Shown one piece after another: positions 12,524-26,086 of a stretch of DNA of 64,000 nt. Origin of the DNA: Tubiluchus corallicola (Eukaryota; Priapulida; Priapulimorpha; Priapulimorphida; Tubiluchidae); the NCBI GenBank assembly GCA_030141605.1, contig JAQGDQ010000005.1, positions 122,001 to 186,000 of the forward strand, written 5' to 3'. The first letter of the stretch is position 1; each line of letters starts with the position of its first letter. The notes under the pieces are model-generated. The model did not search any database, was not told the origin of the DNA, and saw only the letters and a program-made list of their open reading frames with translations. The position numbers and the translations under genes are program-made.

Positions 12524-15373
12524 AATGCCCATCTGACGGTTCGGAAAAAGCTGTCTCAGTGCAGTTGGATGGAGAAGAATCAGACATTATCTTCCATGAG
12601 ATGGGCAGGGAAATGTTCGAGGCAGTAAGTAAGCTTTTGTGAGGGAACATGTTTGCCATTAAATCAGAAAATGCACAAGTTCTATACAGCAATTAGACGC
12701 GTTTGTTCAATAAATAAAGAGAAGCGCAAGCCATAGTCAACTTGTATAGTAATTTCTAAAGCCGGCGTACTGCTGTAAATCAAACGTATTTGCTTTTCTA
12801 CAAGCTATTGAAAACAGAAATGTGACTGAAGTGCGCAAAAAGCTCTCTCTGGCTATATCTATTGGCAAAATAAAGCACAGTAGTTCCCAAAGCAAACAGT
12901 AACGGAAAAATCACGAGTAACGCAGTTTTATTACGGAAAAATACGCATTGAATATGGTCTAGAATCTCCAGATTGTATGCCATAAGCTGCAGGAATAATC
13001 GCTTGTTCTCTGAGTTGACAATATTAAAATTTAAAACACTTCTTCCAGAAAAATGTTAAGCACCACATTGTTCATTCTGTTGCCCCCTGAAAATGTGCAT
13101 TTAACGTATAATACAAATATTAATGGGATTTCCTGGCATTCGTTTTGAAATTCAAGTTAAAATATATAGTTCTTGAGTTCCACTGTGTTTATAACAGCAT
13201 TCCACTAGAACCGAAAATCTTGCCTCTTTTTGTACGTTTTCAACTCTGTGTTTGTCTGATGTTTTAAAAGGATTTTACTGAAATGAAGGCTGAAGCTGAT
13301 TGCTACGTCATCGTTTACTCCATAACTGACAGAAGAACATTCGAAGAAGCTGTAGACATCTTATATCAATTGCACGAACGTGAAGAGATAAAGAGCAAGG
13401 CAACCATTCTAGTGGGGAATAAAAGTGACGTTGCCAGGGGGAGATCAGTCAGTCATGAAGGTAGGCAGCTTCCATCTTTTACTGGGTGTTCGAACACAAG
13501 ATTTTGGCGTCCATCTCACATTTTTGCAGGAAAATAAAAAGGACGATAATCAAATTTATATTTGCAACGCTTACTTTTTTCGTGTCTTACTGACGTAGAC
13601 AACGTGAGCACAAGTCCAGTCGTCACTGGCTGGTGAAGAACGGACGCTGGACTCCAGATACTTAAAAAATGGGAATACCTTCTACTTTCCAGCGGCTGGC
13701 TTGCGTTGTGTGAAGCAAAAATTTTCATCACTTATTGACAATATACACGTTATTTCTAGTTTCCAGATGCTGGACGTTTTGGTATATCATAGGCATTAAT
13801 ATATGCGATGACATATCACGACATGGCCAATGACATATGAAAAATGACACACAGGAATGCATTTAAAACGTGTTTGGGAAGTAGCTGAAAAAATGCATCC
13901 CTACTTGTGTTTTGTAACAAACAGCCACTAAGAATATAAAAAAATCAATGCAAAAGTTGATTTAACAAACGTGAACCGCAAGAAATAAAACTACTTGTGG
14001 TATGTTGCTAGAAAAAATTGAATAAAGCAATCATTTAGCTCGATGCATTCTGTCTACGTCAGTCTAATCACTTTAAGCCGTTTAGGTTGCATTTATTGGC
14101 GTGTAAAATGTCTTGTAAATTTTAAAAATATTCTTGTCCCGGATGTGTTCATACAGCCAGGCTGCTTCAGAAGTTGACTGGCGAAGTGAGTGATTACCCT
14201 CTGCTAGTTATGATAAGATTAACTGAAATCTTCGAAAACAATTAAGCTATTAAGAGATGGACAGGGTGTACTGCATGTTACACTATACCTCGTAAATGTC
14301 TGCTGTTCAAACTCCTCGGAGACTTAAATGTTGAGATAGTATGGCATTTGCTTTCCACGGACGAATCAACTCGACCGTTTGATGTTTTAGTGCAGCGTAT
14401 TGCATTTTTAATCTTTTGTGAAAGCGAAATTTTAATCTTCAGTGCTGCAGCTGATAGAACGCTTACACAATAATGACAACATTAAAAGCTTAAAGTTCGA
14501 TAATGAAAAACTTTATCTTACTCGGTTTTATGTAGGTAGGTAACCAACAAAGTATTAAGATTATAACAATTAACCTTAAGTATTGCAATGTACAAGGAAC
14601 ATAGATAAATTTAGATAAACTTACATACATGATACACTGAGAAAACTGAATTTAAAACCTAGGAGATTAAAGGAAAGCAGTAAAACTATTTACATTTTTA
14701 TATTCTGTCATTCTGAGTGTCTGTAAGATCATAACAAAGTTTCATGTTATCTTTTCTTAGATGTTTGTCAGTCTCTCTGTCTGTCCTCTGTCTTATTCTC
14801 TCTTTCTTTCTCCCCTCTCCCGCTCTCTTTTCCTGTCCCTTTCCTCTTCTCTATTTCTTTCACTCTTTTCTCTTCTCAATCCCCCATTGTTTCTCATCCT
14901 TCCTTTCCCCTCTTCCATTGGTTTTTACGAGATCTGAGTTAGTCGTTTTGTTCGATCCTCCGATAGTGGCATCGAACATTCCAGCAAGGCCCATAAAATA
15001 AAAATCTGATAAATAAAACTTTGATAAACTCAGGAACCGATTGACAGACGGATATAGCATTATCTAGATATAGAACCGATTTTACTATTTCTCTTACTCC
15101 TTATCATTTTTCTTCGCAGAAGCTGTATCCATTGCCAAAACATACGGGTGCAAGCTCTCTGAAGTTTCCGCAGGAATCAATCACAGAGTGGACGAACTTC
15201 TCGTGGGAATAGTGAAGCAGACACGAATCAAGGAAAAGATACGAATAAAAGAGAAAGGTGCCAGAAAAACGAGCACTACAACGTGTCCCAGCGGAGCTAA
15301 AATTTTGTTAGATAAGATATTCCACTCTAAACACGCCTTTACGTCACGATCGTGTGAAAACTTGTATAACTAA
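12524..15373 (+). CDS. RGK-family (Rad/Gem/Rem-like) small GTPase, 3' exons
   Basis: Three exons: 12524-12624, 13271-13460 and 15120-15373 (stop TAA). Each has consensus splice sites (donors CA/GTAAGT and AAG/GTAGGC; acceptors TTTTGCAG, TTAAAAG and TTCGCAG), and phases agree at both junctions. Exon A encodes the VQLDGEE strand. Exon B has CYVIVYSITDRRTFEEA and the G4 motif VGNKSD. Exon C has the G5-like SEVSAGINHRVDELLVGIVKQ, a basic region and the ending SRSCENLYN, which corresponds to the conserved SKSCHDLSVL tail of Rad/Gem. There is no CAAX box, as usual for RGK proteins. RGK proteins sit at the plasma membrane, bind calcium-channel beta subunits and inhibit voltage-gated calcium channels. 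The upstream P-loop exon was not found in the window, so the model is 5'-partial. The switch II region departs from both Ras and RGK consensus. Confidence 0.8.
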
Positions 15374-16035
15374 AATTACACACACTCATATATATATATA
15401 TATGTATATGCGCGGCCTTTTCTTTTTTCATATATTATATTTTTGTCGTCGTTGAAACGATTTAATTTTTTTATCGTTATTATATGACATATCATGACAT
15501 CAACGGCCTATATTGTTGGTTATTTTTTTATAATGTGACAAACGATACAAGAACCGAATTTTAAACAATATAAAAACCGAATTATCACCCTGAGAAGGAT
15601 TGGATTAATCAGCTTTAGTAAAATGTGACAATATATTACCAGATCAACACTTTATAATTTGCTTTATAATATTAAAACCGCGTTTTAATAGTATCCATCC
15701 TACGTTGCATGATTAAATCCTTCAAGATCTAAGACGGTGAGTTTTGACTGCTTTCTGGGTTACCTTATGTCATGTATTTATTTTCCTAATTTTACTGCAA
15801 TCCTACCTAACCCAAATAATGGAGACTCTTATAGCCTAAACTTCTGCTAATAGCCCAGTATGTTTATATGTGGGATTAAAATAGGCCAACTCAGTGAACA
15901 AGTATGAAAACATGCGACTAAAAAAGTACAGCAATCTTGTACAGTTGCACTACCATCCATAAAGTTTGCATTTCTCTAGTATACAACATCATAGATTATC
16001 ATTCCACAAAATGGCCTGGTTACTCACATCGTTGT

Positions 16036-16165
16036 AGTTAATATCATCATCAATGTTGTCATCATCGCAGTCGTCATGATGATCATCATCATCATCACTA
16101 TCATTATTACCGTCATTATTATCACCATCATCGTCACCATTATTGTCCTTACGTCGTCGTCATTG
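16036..16165. repeat. ATC/GTC-rich imperfect trinucleotide tract
   Basis: Degenerate ATC, GTC and TTC triplets directly upstream of the LINE. A compositionally similar tract follows the other end of that element at about 20037-20150. Confidence 0.8.
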
Positions 16166-16286
16166 TTACATTACTCTTAGGCTGAACGGTGACACAAACT
16201 GATCAAATAATTTTTACCAATTATTTGCCAATAGTCGCTAATTATTCCGACTGGTTATATACATTACTAAAGGAAATTTAGTAATA

Positions 16287-17235
16287 ATGGGAAAAGAATC
16301 TTGTGTAGAGTGCAAAAGGACGAAATCAACAAACGAGATAAGAGAAAGTGGACTTATGCTATGCGACGAGTGCTACGAAAAAACAGCTACTCTAGATTCT
16401 TCAACTCAGCCTGATGAACTAGTGTCAGAGGACGAAGATATGCAAGAGTCTGATGAAGACGACGTGCCGAGTCCAGACTCTACAGCGATGCTAGCGAAAT
16501 TAAACAGATCCATGAGTAGCATTTCAAAAGAAGTTTCAGCAATTCAGAGATTTCCATGCACAAGTTAATAGTCTCAAAATAGACTTACAGAAGAAGATCG
16601 AAGAGGAGGTTGCCCGGATACAGAATGACGTGTATGACGAAGCTGCACGACGACCTAAAAAGTTTAAAGGCCGAAAACGAGACGCTACGAAAAACTTGTA
16701 AAAGTTTGTAGAGGTTGCAGAAAATCATCAAAATTACTTGAACAACATGGATATTGCAAGAAGAGAAAGAAATGTAATTGTGACGGGCGTCCCTGAGGAA
16801 GAAACAGACGGTATGAGTGAAGACAGCGACAAATGGGAGCGTATAGTGTTGGTGTTACAAACTGAGGCTGCATCTGCTTCAGTTCAGACAATAGGAAAAC
16901 GTGCCGACAATTATGAAGGTCGCGGCAATACCTCGCAAACACCGAGGCCTATATTAATAAAGTTTAATAGCGACCGAGAAGCCAAATTAGTACTAACAAA
17001 TGGAAAGAAACTGAAGACCGCATCCGAAAATTGGCTACGAAAGGTGTACATTAGGGGTGATCTACCGCCTGGTGTTAAAAAAGCATATGCAGAGCTACGT
17101 GCTAGATTTAGAGAAGAAAAAGACAAGCCTGAAAACTTTGGTCACAATTTGAAAATAGATCTGCATGCCAAGACTATTAGCAGAGACGATGTAGTTTTAT
17201 ACAAAACCCAACAAGATTTAAAGCAACAGGGGTAA
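16287..17235 (+). pseudogene. LINE ORF1 remnant (zinc-binding N-terminus plus RNA-binding region)
   Basis: The first part (16287-16568) has a CVEC...CDEC zinc-ribbon-like pair followed by an acidic serine-rich stretch. A frameshift follows, and 16738-17235 reads like the RRM/C-terminal domain of L1-type ORF1 proteins (NVIVTGVPEEE near its start, then ILIKFNSDREAKLVL and KVYIRGDLPPGVKKA). Such proteins coat the element RNA. The frameshift makes this copy non-coding as it stands. Confidence 0.65.
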
Positions 17236-17247
17236 CAACTATAGGTA

Positions 17248-19740
17248 AAACATTTAAAATTTGTGTTTGGAATATAAATGCGGTGAAAAGTAAATGCAAT
17301 GACAGTAAAGTTTTAAAATTGTTAGTTCAATTTGATATTGTGTTTTTAACTGAATGCAAAACGGCTCTTAACTTTTGTGTTCCTGGTTTTGAAGTATTTA
17401 GAAGTCAATTTGCAAAGAGTGAGGGTCATAGGGGAGGTGTAGCAGTTCAAGTCAAACACAATTTGCGTGATGAGATAACTAGCATAATTTTGGGCGAAAG
17501 AGATTTGGTATGTTTAACTCTAGCCAGTGTACCAAATTTAGTGTTATGTGGCTGCTACATTCCACCTAGCTATTCCGCCTATTTTAACATTCAAAATTTT
17601 GCAAACCTACAGTTGCTCATTTTGGAAACCAGTGAAAGAGGTTAGGAGTTATTTAAGTCTCCTATATTCATGTTAGGAGACTTAAATAGCCGTGTCTCCG
17701 TCAGTGTGATAGGTTATAGTCAGTTGAAAATAATATCACGTATTCTGTAAACCCAGACGAAATACTTAACGCGCATGGTAGATAACTATCGTCATTGTGT
17801 CATTTGTGTGTTAGCAATAAGTTGCTGGGAGTTAACCATTTGAATGATCGTTCTTTTGATGAGGGCTTAACGTTTAGAATGACATTAGATGGGTCTCTCA
17901 GCTTGACCTCGCCGTTGTCTTGGCGGATTTTGTCAATAACATTAGTGAATTTTCTGTATTTAACGATAGTAATTGATACCCTTGTAATTGCGCATCTATT
18001 TCGCTGACTGTTACGCCAGATACATTACACATGGCTCTTCTACTTAGTAAAGTCTCGTTCATTAGGGGATTACTCCAATTTAGTAGGTTTTGCCAACGCG
18101 TCAATGGTTGTCATAACAATTAAAGCATGTGATATCGACTTACCCAAGAGCTTCTAAACTTAGACTGTAATTCTTTGTCGGTCAACTTCCTAAATATGAT
18201 TGAGCTAAGAAAGCATATGGAAAGCCTAACAGTAGGATTTTTCCAGCACGTAATAAATGGCATAATCTTTTAGAAGCCGGCAACGAAAAAGACATATGGA
18301 AGACTATCAATTTTAAAGGAGAAATTCATAATAGAGTAATGAACAAGAGGCCCACGGACGCGGAGTTTAAATTACACTTCGAACGGCTGCTTTAATTACT
18401 GTAATACTGTGGAAGATATAACAACTGAACTTAATGACCTTAACGTATATATACGTTTGCTTGATGACCTGTTTAGTGTCCATGAAGTCTTAGACGTAAT
18501 TTTCGATCAGAAGTCGAGAAAGAGTTCAGGGCCTGATGGTGTCCAAACGTCCTGGTTTAAATATATTAATGGTAACTGGTTGGGTGTGTTGACGTTAATT
18601 TTAAACACAGTGGTTTTGCAAGATCCTTTTCCTGCGCAATGGAGTTTAGCCAAACTTGTTGCATTGTTTACAAAAGGAAATCTTGTGTTATAACTGTGGA
18701 ATGAAACAAGGATCTCCTAGTTCTTGTCTGCTGTTTTGTTTGTACATTAATCCTCTAGTGCGTGCTCTGAAGAATTCAGGACCAAATGGTTGGCTAGGAA
18801 ACCTACATGGATTATTCTTTATAGACGATATAGCTGTTATGGCAACTTCTCGCCAACAATGTTTGGATAAATTGAGGTAGATTTTAGTACTGAATTCGGC
18901 ATGGATATAAACAAAACCAAGACTGAGTTTATGGTTGTTAACGGCAGTAATCATTGTCGAGAGCTGCTTGTTGTTGATAAATTAGCTGTAGAGCACACTT
19001 TCTATTATGTATATCTAGGTGCAGTAATTACTGCTGATGGAAAAGGAAGCACAATGGCTGCAAAGCACTTGGAGGTTAAAAAGCAGCATGTCCACAAATT
19101 TCATGCTTTTCTGTACAAAAACAATGACTTCCCCCCTTTTTGGATGAAAAAGAAGGTCCCGGGTAGTGCTTTATTGGCTGGCATCTTTTACAACGTTGAA
19201 ACCTGGAACTCCAATTTCAGGTATACTATAGCAGAGTCAACGTATCTAGAACTGTTAAAGTCTCTTTTACCAGTGAGAGCAAGCACGTGCAACGAACTAG
19301 TCCAAATAGAAAGTGGATATCCTTCATTTAAAGTGTGGCTAACAGCACACCAGATTAATATGTGGTCTAAACTGTCTTCTGAACCGGAGAAACACGAGCT
19401 TTTAATGACTGTATTGAATGTTAGCAGAGCTGTTAACGGGAAGTTATCGAAATTTTTGGATAAATTACGGAGCAACAAAGTTGTTTTTCTAGAAAGGAGC
19501 AAGCAAAATTTGATTACACCTATAGAAAGAAGTGATTCCACTAAGCGCATGACGTATAGATAGCTAAACCCAGAATTAAAGACTCCTACAATTCCTTACG
19601 AAACTCTTGAACGGCATCGTATTGGTTTTACAAGGCTTCGTCTGCAGTCACATAGCCTTCGAATAGAAACTGGACGGTGAAGACGAGAACCTAAAGAGCA
19701 CAGATTGTGTGACTGTGGTGCAATACAAACAGAAATCCAG
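17248..19740 (+). pseudogene. LINE ORF2 remnant (endonuclease and reverse transcriptase)
   Basis: The endonuclease starts at about 17248 (ICVWNINAVKSK, then FLTECK and HRGGVAVQVK). MLGDLNSR, the GDFN-type catalytic motif, appears at about 17671 in another frame after a stop. RT sequence begins near 18409 with SGPDGVQTSWFKYIN, then jumps at about 18680 straight to MKQGSPSSCLLFCLYINPL and FIDDIAVMA (the YADD motif as FIDD). The segment bearing the first catalytic aspartate is therefore missing. Sequence after 18901 (MDINKTKTEFMVVNG) continues the RT/thumb and ends with RLCDCGAI, a remnant of a C-terminal zinc motif. Confidence 0.75.
17650..17688. repeat. 15-bp perfect inverted repeat inside the LINE endonuclease
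   Basis: Arms 17650-17664 and 17674-17688 are perfect reverse complements around a 9-nt loop. The right arm encodes the LGDLN catalytic motif; the left arm is an inverted copy lying in the interval where the reading frame is lost. Confidence 0.8.
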
Positions 19741-20036
19741 ATTATTAGTGAATGACCACTATAACAGAACAAGGTAGGAATAATTATCGTAACACAAACT
19801 TCTCAGACTGTGCAGAATTCTTTGAAAATGAGCTAGCTTGTGTCATTTGTTATGAACTATTACGCAAAGTAGAAAGTGATTAACTTCGTCTCACTTTTTT
19901 GCCTGACACGTTTTTGTTTTTGGATCTATGTGGCTGTACCCGCAAACAATATAATTTTGGACTGAAATTTGTTATCTTGCTGGTTGTTACCCCGCTAATG
20001 TATTGTATATTTGAGAAAATTTTGGTCAATAAACCT

Positions 20037-20150
20037 ACTACTACTTCTAATACTAATGTTATCATCGTCGTTATAATTGTCAGCATTACTGTCATCACCT
20101 CCGTCATTGTCGTCGTCGTCGTTTTCATCATTGCCGTCATCGGCAAGTGG
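20037..20150. repeat. ACT/ATC/GTC trinucleotide tract at the LINE 3' end
   Basis: Begins as ACTACTAC straight after AATAAACCT of the element and continues as degenerate ATC/GTC triplets. It may be the element's own microsatellite tail. Confidence 0.75.
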
Positions 20151-20229
20151 GACTTGAAATTCAATGGACATCAATTTTATGCCATTAAAAAATTGAGAAT
20201 TTCATGTGATTTGTCTCATTTATTTTCGT

Positions 20230-21767
20230 AATAGATGCTTGGATACGAATCTAATATCATTAAACCGGATATATTGTAGCCTATAAAATTTATAAACATA
20301 TCAAACGTATCGTTAAACCCGCAACTAATAATTGTGTATTCGTGTGCTGAGGCTTAGGTAGGCTTGTTCAAATTGCTGTGAAGAACTGATCTCTAGCTTT
20401 AGCACAAATATAATTTTTCTGCATTTTGTTTCAGGTTTGTGATAGGGTTAGTTGTAAACAAAACCAGCTTGCATTAATGATTTACTACATCATCGTTAAC
20501 TGCTTATATTATTGTAGGCGACGTTAACCTGTTTTTTGTTTTTTAATCGCGAATGCTTCTTTCTGTCGCGAAGACTCTTCAAGACAGTCTTTCTCAATCT
20601 TGTTTATTATTAAAAAAATTACCTCAAGTGCAATTGGTTTGATTGTGGGAGCCTGACCTATGCACTTAACATACCATAGGGTACGCTATTTCGCGATGAT
20701 TTGACTGACGTTTGTTTCCAATGTTATAAAGGCGCGTTTTTATTTTTTAGTTATACTTGCACGTGACGTCTGGGAACCATAAATTGTAGTGGCTCTTGCA
20801 AAAGCTTGAAGTAAAGCATAGCTTGAGTTTAGCAAATAATAGGGAACGATAGTGCCTTCTGGGTAGTAAAAGCTAGTATAAGATAAATTTAAAGCGCTTA
20901 GTATTATGATTCCAAAGTGTTGGTTTAATTCGCTGATGCAGTGACATTAGGTAACTTTGACTAGAATTATGTCTTTGCTACAGAAAAACCATGATGAGGG
21001 ATTTATCGTATCAGTTTCTTGCAATAAAGTCAAATAACTCTAGCCTAAGAAAATACAATCTTGTGAAATTATGCCTGAAACAGTTTTTCAAACAAAACCT
21101 ATTATGCGGAATAATACTGAATGCGTTTCTCGCTTCGCCGAGATAAACGCCGAAATTTCAGTGTAGCGAAAATATTGCAGTTCGGAATAGGAGCTCATTT
21201 TTCAATCATAAATGTGTATTCAAGTATTATTGTGGAGACGTACAGACTTGCATGATGGAAACCCATAATAAATCCTTCTTATGAAAAGCTTACTGTCAAC
21301 AAAGTCTTCTAATAATGTTGCATTAATGTTACAACATTGCATAGTGCGAACTCACTTCTAATTTATTTTTACTGCAAGTTTTAATTTACGGGTAATTACC
21401 TCAAGAGAACGCTATAAGAACAACTTGTTATTAATTCCTGTGTGAATATTTTTCCGCGAAAATCATTTTTAATTACAAAGCTTAATAGCGACGTATATTG
21501 GAAGTCGCTAGGCTTCTTTGATTTATCAAAAGAATTTACATGGGTTTCGACTGGGCTCATGTAACAGTGAATGCTACTTACGTATCTATACACAGGTCAA
21601 CAACGTTTGACAAGCTAGTACTTCAGTTCATTTAACTTTGTTAATCTTCTTTTTATTTAAAATGAATAGTCGTTTATCACTGTTAATATATTTATCTTAA
21701 CGTTTTCTCGGGTTCTAGTTTATTAACTCTGTATGATACAAACAAATAATAATATAATTCAATCCTG
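20230..21767. other. Intergenic, nothing recognised
   Basis: AT-rich sequence without a supportable exon, RNA gene or element. Confidence 0.5.
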
Positions 21768-21990
21768 GGGCCCGATTTATCATTGCGCTCCTGAGAATAT
21801 TCGTAAAAAGCATGATTGAACGGTCATACGCAAAAGCTTACGAAGCTATTTATCATTCTAATGAAACTTTTACGAACGATTTTTTACAAAAGTTCGTAAG
21901 TAAAGATTCTTGAGTAAATCGAACTTGACGCTGCGATCCAGTGTGATCTTACGAAAGAAGTGTTCGTAAGATCGTAGATAAATCGGGCTC
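21768..21990. mobile_element. Short inverted-repeat element (MITE-like)
   Basis: About 220 bp. The left end GGCCCGATTTATC matches the reverse complement of the right end (GATAAATCGGGCTC) over about 12 bp. Internally, TTACGAA/TTCGTAAG motifs recur in both orientations, suggesting a self-folding structure. No transposase. A clear target duplication could not be assigned. Confidence 0.5.
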
Positions 21991-23499
21991 TGAAGTTGGT
22001 CCGTCCATTTCTGCGAAACTTACAAACACATTCCACAAAAAACGACATGACGATTACGCGAGAATAATCGGTTAACTCGGTGTTTAGCGCATTATCAAGC
22101 GATCAAAAATGATCAAATGATCCCTTGATCAAAAATTCGTAGATGCAATAATGCGCGACAATCTTTCACTTGATGTTTAGATGGCGGTACAAAACTTGCC
22201 TTGAATTCAGTCATTTCTTTTTCTGATAAGAAAGTATGGTTAGAAAAATAAGTTTTGTTAGAAAATTGACATTATGGGCAAGTCCAAACTGCTGTATTTA
22301 TTATCAAAGATTAACGTACAGCAACTAAGAAGTTTTTGTAAGCTGTTTTATGTTTGTACTAGTGCTGTAAGATTCATTCCTGCAATAGTTCCTGTAGGCT
22401 TAAATTATAGTAACATTGTGGTGAATGTGCATAAGTAGAGTAGAAGCCATTTACATTCATTTACCGCTTTTCTCAGTCGATCTAAGATTTAATTAATGCC
22501 GCTTACGATCTCACTTGATAATAAATGAATGTTTATAGTTCTTTTATACAGATTATTTTTACTGAGATGATTTTCTTGTTCTCTTGATGCAGATTTTATG
22601 ACTGATTAATTTTTGCGGATCCATAAATGTGCTGTACATTGGGAAAGGTTTGTAAGAGTATAAAAGATCTCAATAAGATTTCGTGTATTTCACCTTGTTG
22701 TACAATTTTTTAATTCTAATGTTTATGAATGCGCTACTTACTTATCGTACGATTTATCGCCACATTATCAAATATACTCATTTTTGCTCGCTGTGTTACT
22801 GTTATCTATAAACGAGTTTATATTGATTGTACTTAATTAATTAAATGTTATTAAATGTAATTGTTTTGAAATACTTTTTGTGCTACGGATTTGTTTTGAT
22901 GCGAGGCTTCTGTAATGCGTGTGGTTGAGATCATGTCAAAAATCTGCTTTTGTTCACTATTACCCGATGTATTAGTACGCAAACATACGTTTAAAAATAT
23001 AAACCATTTACTGAAGCAAGATCATTCAGACGTAATGGCTGGTCTTTTGATTTTACCTTATTCGCGCAAATTTAACCATTACTATGGGCCTTCCTTCGAG
23101 AGATGGAAAATTTCCCCAAGCCTGTTTTTTCCATCAATTATTTCTGAACGTGTGTATAGAAACTGCGCTTCTCCTCTGATTACATCGTCTCAATGATTGA
23201 TCTAGATAAATATTTAAGATGAGAGCGGAAAGATATACATGAATCACCTTTTAAGCACGATCAATAAATTCGAAGGTTTCCCTATAGGAATTCAGCTGTT
23301 AAGCACATTCAACAAAGTAAGTTTACTAATCATTTAAGATACTAATCATTAAAGATAATCCGAACTTTTACAGATGTTTGACGTCTGCAGAAAATTAATA
23401 AGAAACGTAAAGGGTATAATCAACAGTAGCAAATATTAGGAAGCGAAATTTAATAGTATCAGAAAAATGTTATATTTATGCATTATACATACACCCGCA
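21991..23499. other. Intergenic, nothing recognised
   Basis: AT-rich, with an open 93-codon plus-strand frame at 22915-23196 that has no recognisable motif. No splice-bounded exon could be supported. Confidence 0.4.
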
Positions 23500-23720
23500 C
23501 CCCCCCCCCCCCCACACACACACACACACACAGAGAGAGAAAGAAAGAGAACGGATAGAGAAAAGAATAGAAGAAAAACCAAAAGAACAAAATAAAAACA
23601 TTAAGAATGTAAGGAAAGAAAGAAAAGAAATGGGATAAATGAACAATAAATAAAACAGGAAAGAGAGAGCGACGAGAGAGAATGAAAGAAGGAAGGACAG
23701 AAGAAAGAAAAAATAAAAGG
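23500..23720. repeat. Compound C14 / (CA)n / purine-rich tract
   Basis: A run of C (about 23500-23513) passes into CA repeats, then GA repeats, then about 170 bp of almost pure purine. Such a strand-asymmetric tract can form triplex DNA. Confidence 0.85.
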
Positions 23721-24651
23721 CAAAAAGAAAGCAATTAAGTTCGATTCCTTTTACAAACAATTTTAATTTACTGTAATGCATTTTTACATTTTCACGGTCA
23801 TCTACAATATTCGAAATTATAAGACAGTTCTTCCATTGATAAACAGTTATTTATGCAGATTATAGAACATACTTGTATTTCTGAAGCTTGCTCAACTGTG
23901 CAGTTTTTGTAACAGAACCACCGAGTAATAATATTTTATAATCTATATATACGATCAAAGATTACTATATACATGTTAATAACCGCTATCATTTCACTCG
24001 AACATAACATATTGCATATAAAACTTTTTTTAAAGTACTGGTATTTTAAATGTCAACTGAAAGTCACCTTGCATTAGATGCCAGAAAGGTTGCGCAAATG
24101 TTAATGGTTCAACTTTTCAATGTGTGGAAAGCAATTAGAAACACATAACTACTTGGTTAGTTTAATGGTTACTTCTTGTCAAATGTAAAATAATGGTGTG
24201 ACTCGTGAGAACATAGCAATTTTTTATGTCAGCAGTATTGTTACAGAAACTCATTCTCATAAGACCGTACAGTTATTATTAAGCTGTACGTATGTGTGAT
24301 AAGAAGTACAAATGTAAAATCAAGAATCAAGTCTGCACGTTATAACATTAACGATTTGGTGTTACGTTGTGGCACGAAAATTTCATTTTAAGTACGTAGT
24401 TCATACATTTACAAAATGCAATAGTACTTAATGCTACTGAGTGGCATTGCCTCATCGCTACAATCTGATTGATTTCACAGCTGTCAAACTGATCAAATTC
24501 AAATTCAGTAACTGATATGCAGACAAACACTTAATGAATGAACGGTAAAAATTATAATACCGCTTCAGGTTTCCAGGTCGTCTGCTTCTCTCTTCCCCAG
24601 GAGAATTGTTTTTAGCGAAACTTTTCAGCTATATCAGTGGACTGTAAATGA

Positions 24652-25406
<755 letters not shown>

Positions 25407-25566
25407 ATATTAATATTAATATAATAATAATAATAATATTAACTATATTCTAAAAATTTATGTTAAAATATAAAAAGAAAGAAATATAAAAATGAGCATT
25501 TTGAAGTAATTTCATTGCTTAAACATTAATTGTTTGTAAGTGGATAGACAGACATTATGCAACATT

Positions 25567-26021
25567 CAGGGGTGTGCAAATTATCTGACTAGCCGGGCCA
25601 CATTAAACTTTCCCGCAATTCCTGCGGGCCACAGGCAGTTTGATCAAGGAGCCAAGTACAGAAAGGCCTAATAACAATTTTTTTGCATCCGACCTGCGTA
25701 CATCATTACTACTACTACGAAACTATTTTAGAAGTTATTAAAATTTATATTACAAACCATATATTTCTACTTTCAGGACAGATAGTGGTAATTTCATTGA
25801 TACAGTCTGAGTAGTACAGTGACATTAAGCTACAACCGTCTTGTAAGGATTAATGGCATCCGATCTAGTAGAAAAAACTAACCGCACTATCTTTGGGATC
25901 GTGGCACGGACTTCAACTGGATATACTCAATTAATCGCCTAGGCCGCACTTTCATTAGATTGATAAATCTCTTCGCGAGCCGCATAAATTCTCTATGAGG
26001 GCCGCAATTTGCACACCCCTG
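25567..26021. mobile_element. hAT-like MITE, second copy inside the displaced segment
   Basis: 455 bp, ends CAGGGGTGTGCAAA...TTTGCACACCCCTG. It was carried along with the displaced SIRT5 segment rather than inserted separately: flanks and internal sequence match the copy at 34002-34456. Confidence 0.7.
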
Positions 26022-26086
26022 ATATAACTGCATTTTAAGTATAATTGTAACTGAAACATGCACACGTAAACATAACTGAAACATAC

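Larger units (their letters stand above)
16195..20060 (+). mobile_element. Degenerate non-LTR retrotransposon (LINE) with APE endonuclease and RT
   Basis: A plus-strand element in LINE order: ORF1 (16287-17235), then endonuclease, reverse transcriptase and a C-terminal Cys-rich remnant (ORF2, about 17248-19740), then an AT-rich 3' end with AATAAA near 20029. It is broken by frameshifts, stop codons, a local inverted duplication and a deletion of the RT core. The clade is not certain; the layout fits CR1/I/Jockey-like elements. It is an inactive fossil with no sign of host use. Confidence 0.85.

Noticed and set aside
12535-12550. Apparent P-loop ending FGKSC in a shifted frame of the RGK exon
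   Set aside because: The frame has a stop just upstream, and the exon's true frame is fixed by phase and homology. It is not the missing P-loop.
19188-19550. 120-codon minus-strand frame antisense to the LINE
   Set aside because: It overlaps the recognisable RT-side sequence of the element on the other strand and has no motif of its own.
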